Positions 63,090 through 64,000 of a stretch of 64,000 nucleotides of DNA are shown here, piece by piece; the stretch's first letter is position 1; each line of letters starts with the position of its first letter. A program made the position numbers and the translations under genes. Source of the DNA: Persicobacter psychrovividus (GTDB lineage Bacteria > Bacteroidota > Bacteroidia > Cytophagales > Cyclobacteriaceae). The notes beneath the pieces were generated by a model that saw nothing but the letters and a program-made list of their open reading frames with translations, did not search any database and was not told where the DNA came from. Location of the stretch: positions 930,001 to 994,000 of the forward strand of contig NZ_AP025292.1 in NCBI RefSeq assembly GCF_036492425.1. The letters run 5' to 3'.

Positions 63090-63232
63090 ATGTGGTATTT
63101 AAATACCTCTTATAGCATGTTCCCTGCGGATACTGAAAGAGGCTGTCGCTTAACTTCATTCAGCAGCTTGTTTTCCAACAGCATTGGAAGGCAGGAAGCC
63201 GGAAAGGAGTGAGGCGGAAGCCTCTTTTTTTT
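63090..63232 (+). ncRNA. Possible small RNA before an orphan terminator
   Basis: About 140 nt ending in a terminator, more than 600 bases past the last plus-strand gene. Contains GGTATTTAAATACC and TTCCAA/TTGGAA hairpins. No TAnnTTTG promoter is seen and GAGGCTGTCGC inside resembles an IS end, so it may equally be an IS relic. Confidence 0.25.
63211..63232 (+). terminator. Orphan terminator
   Basis: GAGGC-GGAA-GCCTC followed by a run of T. Confidence 0.7.
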
Positions 63233-63416
63233 GTTTATATGCTGAAAGTACCATTGCTGAATTCATCACTCCAAGAATAGCTGAAAATCCAAAATTTCAG
63301 GAAATGGCTGTTTTAAGCTTTTAAACGCCGTTTTGGTGTCGTAGTTTGAAGTCAAATAAATAAGTTTAACGGTTTGGATATATGCGACAAAAAATGAAAT
63401 CAGTAAAGTATAGTGC

Positions 63417-63447
63417 AAAAAAAAGCATCTTTAAAATAAAGATGCTT
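63417..63447 (-). terminator. Terminator of the right-edge tRNA array
   Basis: On the minus strand AAGCATCTTTA pairs with TAAAGATGCTT around TTT, then eight T; five bases past the last tRNA-Tyr. Confidence 0.88.
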
Positions 63448-63451
63448 AAAG

Positions 63452-63533
63452 TGGGGGGAGCAGGATTCGAACCTGCGAAGTCGAAGACAACGGATTTACA
63501 GTCCGTCCCATTTGGCCGCTCTGGAATCCCCCC
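63452..63533 (-). tRNA. tRNA-Tyr(GTA), copy 1
   Basis: An 82-nt cloverleaf with a long variable arm; anticodon loop CTGTAAA, acceptor GGGGGGA/TCCCCCC. No encoded CCA. Confidence 0.96.
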
Positions 63534-63593
63534 AGAACTACACTATAATAGTGTGATCAATAAAATTATACAAAACCGATTGTTTTGTAAATG

Positions 63594-63665
63594 AGCCAAG
63601 GAGGAGAATTGAACTCCCGACCTCTTCCTTACCAAGGAAGCGCTCTACCCCTGAGCTACCTCGGC
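63594..63665 (-). tRNA. tRNA-Thr(GGT), copy 1
   Basis: A 72-nt cloverleaf; anticodon loop TTGGTAA, acceptor GCCGAGG/CCTTGGC with one wobble. Confidence 0.96.
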
Positions 63666-63674
63666 TTAATCTTG

Positions 63675-63747
63675 AGCGGGCGACTGGGTTCGAACCTGCG
63701 ACCTACAGCTTGGAAGGCTGTCGCTCTACCAACTGAGCTACGCCCGC
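63675..63747 (-). tRNA. tRNA-Gly(TCC), copy 1
   Basis: A 73-nt cloverleaf; anticodon loop CTTCCAA, acceptor GCGGGCG/CGCCCGC. Confidence 0.96.
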
Positions 63748-63767
63748 TTATATGCGATTAAGCAATG

Positions 63768-63849
63768 TGGGGGGAGCAGGATTCGAACCTGCGAAGTCGA
63801 AGACAACGGATTTACAGTCCGTCCCATTTGGCCGCTCTGGAATCCCCCC
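63768..63849 (-). tRNA. tRNA-Tyr(GTA), copy 2
   Basis: Identical to copy 1, one 316-bp unit further. Confidence 0.96.
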
Positions 63850-63909
63850 AGAACTACACTATAATAGTGTGATCAATAAAATTGTACAAAACCGATTGTT
63901 TTGTAAATG

Positions 63910-63981
63910 AGCCAAGGAGGAGAATTGAACTCCCGACCTCTTCCTTACCAAGGAAGCGCTCTACCCCTGAGCTACCTCGGC
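63910..63981 (-). tRNA. tRNA-Thr(GGT), copy 2
   Basis: Identical to copy 1, one 316-bp unit further. Confidence 0.96.
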
Positions 63982-63990
63982 TTAATCTTG

Positions 63991-64000
63991 AGCGGGCGAC
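63991..64000 (-). tRNA. tRNA-Gly(TCC), copy 2, cut by the window edge
   Basis: Only the 3' ten bases are present; they match the 3' end of Gly copy 1 at the right 316-bp distance. Confidence 0.85.

Larger units (their letters stand above)
63452..64000 (-). repeat. Tandem 316-bp tRNA units (Gly-Thr-Tyr), running off the window
   Basis: Tyr at 63452 and 63768, Thr at 63594 and 63910, Gly at 63675 and 63991 are each 316 bases apart. Spacers are nearly identical (one A/G change near 63569/63885). The array continues past base 64000. Confidence 0.92.

Noticed and set aside
63382-63594. Open frame with GGAGFEPAKSKTTDLQSVPFGRSG
   Set aside because: It is the antisense of tRNA-Tyr; a common false annotation.

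Overview
The window looks like a chromosome segment of a Bacteroidota bacterium, probably of the Cytophagales/Flammeovirga-Persicobacter type. Supporting signs are a SusC/SusD pair, a TonB receptor paired with a DUF4249 lipoprotein, DUF4136 and DUF2490 proteins, a LytS/LytTR two-component pair, a TopA without zinc fingers, few Shine-Dalgarno sequences, and many promoters of the Bacteroidota form TTTG-N19-21-TAnnTTTG. The genus is inference; no rRNA is present.

Layout. 1-1.4 kb: end of leuD and leuB. 1.5-9.2 kb (minus strand): a GAF sensor, a thiolase, an unusual AarF/UbiB-type kinase, a DUF4136 lipoprotein and a shortened Bat (VWA-TPR-BatC-like) operon. 9.5-12.2 kb: 22 tRNA genes (7 Val, 7 Pro, 6 Thr, 2 Ser), partly in 332-bp tandem units, with two promoters and one terminator. 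12.2-16.0 kb: a LytS-type kinase and its LytTR regulator, separated by an IS1182-like element. 16.1-17.1 kb: a REP-associated tyrosine transposase (RAYT) surrounded by REP hairpin pairs. 17.3-26.2 kb: TonB receptor/DUF4249, transporters and two unknown genes, with more REPs and small mobile elements between them. 26.4-26.6 kb: a possible structured small RNA. 26.7-35.3 kb: exonuclease I, an orphan SusC/SusD pair, MORN and DUF2490 proteins. 35.5-62.6 kb: mostly housekeeping (gapA, MaoC, LolD-like, sucC, topA, ppk2, uracil permease, peptide deformylase, CvfB-like, a TamB-like giant protein, tsaD, smpB, NlpC/P60, CDF). 62.6-64 kb: a nested mobile-element insertion and a second tandem tRNA array (Gly-Thr-Tyr, 316-bp unit) that runs off the right edge.

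The most interesting part is a layered repeat system. REP units have a GTAN tetranucleotide followed by an 8-bp stem, usually with one mismatch or wobble, and a 6-nt CTATGT-like loop. They occur as inverted pairs around the RAYT gene and again at 20.4, 25.1 and 62.7 kb. A 191-bp non-autonomous element (MITE-1) carries such a pair inside terminal repeats matching the nearby IS1182-like element. A second small element (MITE-2, 185 bp, 18-bp terminal repeats, 10-bp target duplication) has entered REP hairpins twice, at the same position of the hairpin and in the same orientation. The two amplified tRNA arrays are the second notable feature.
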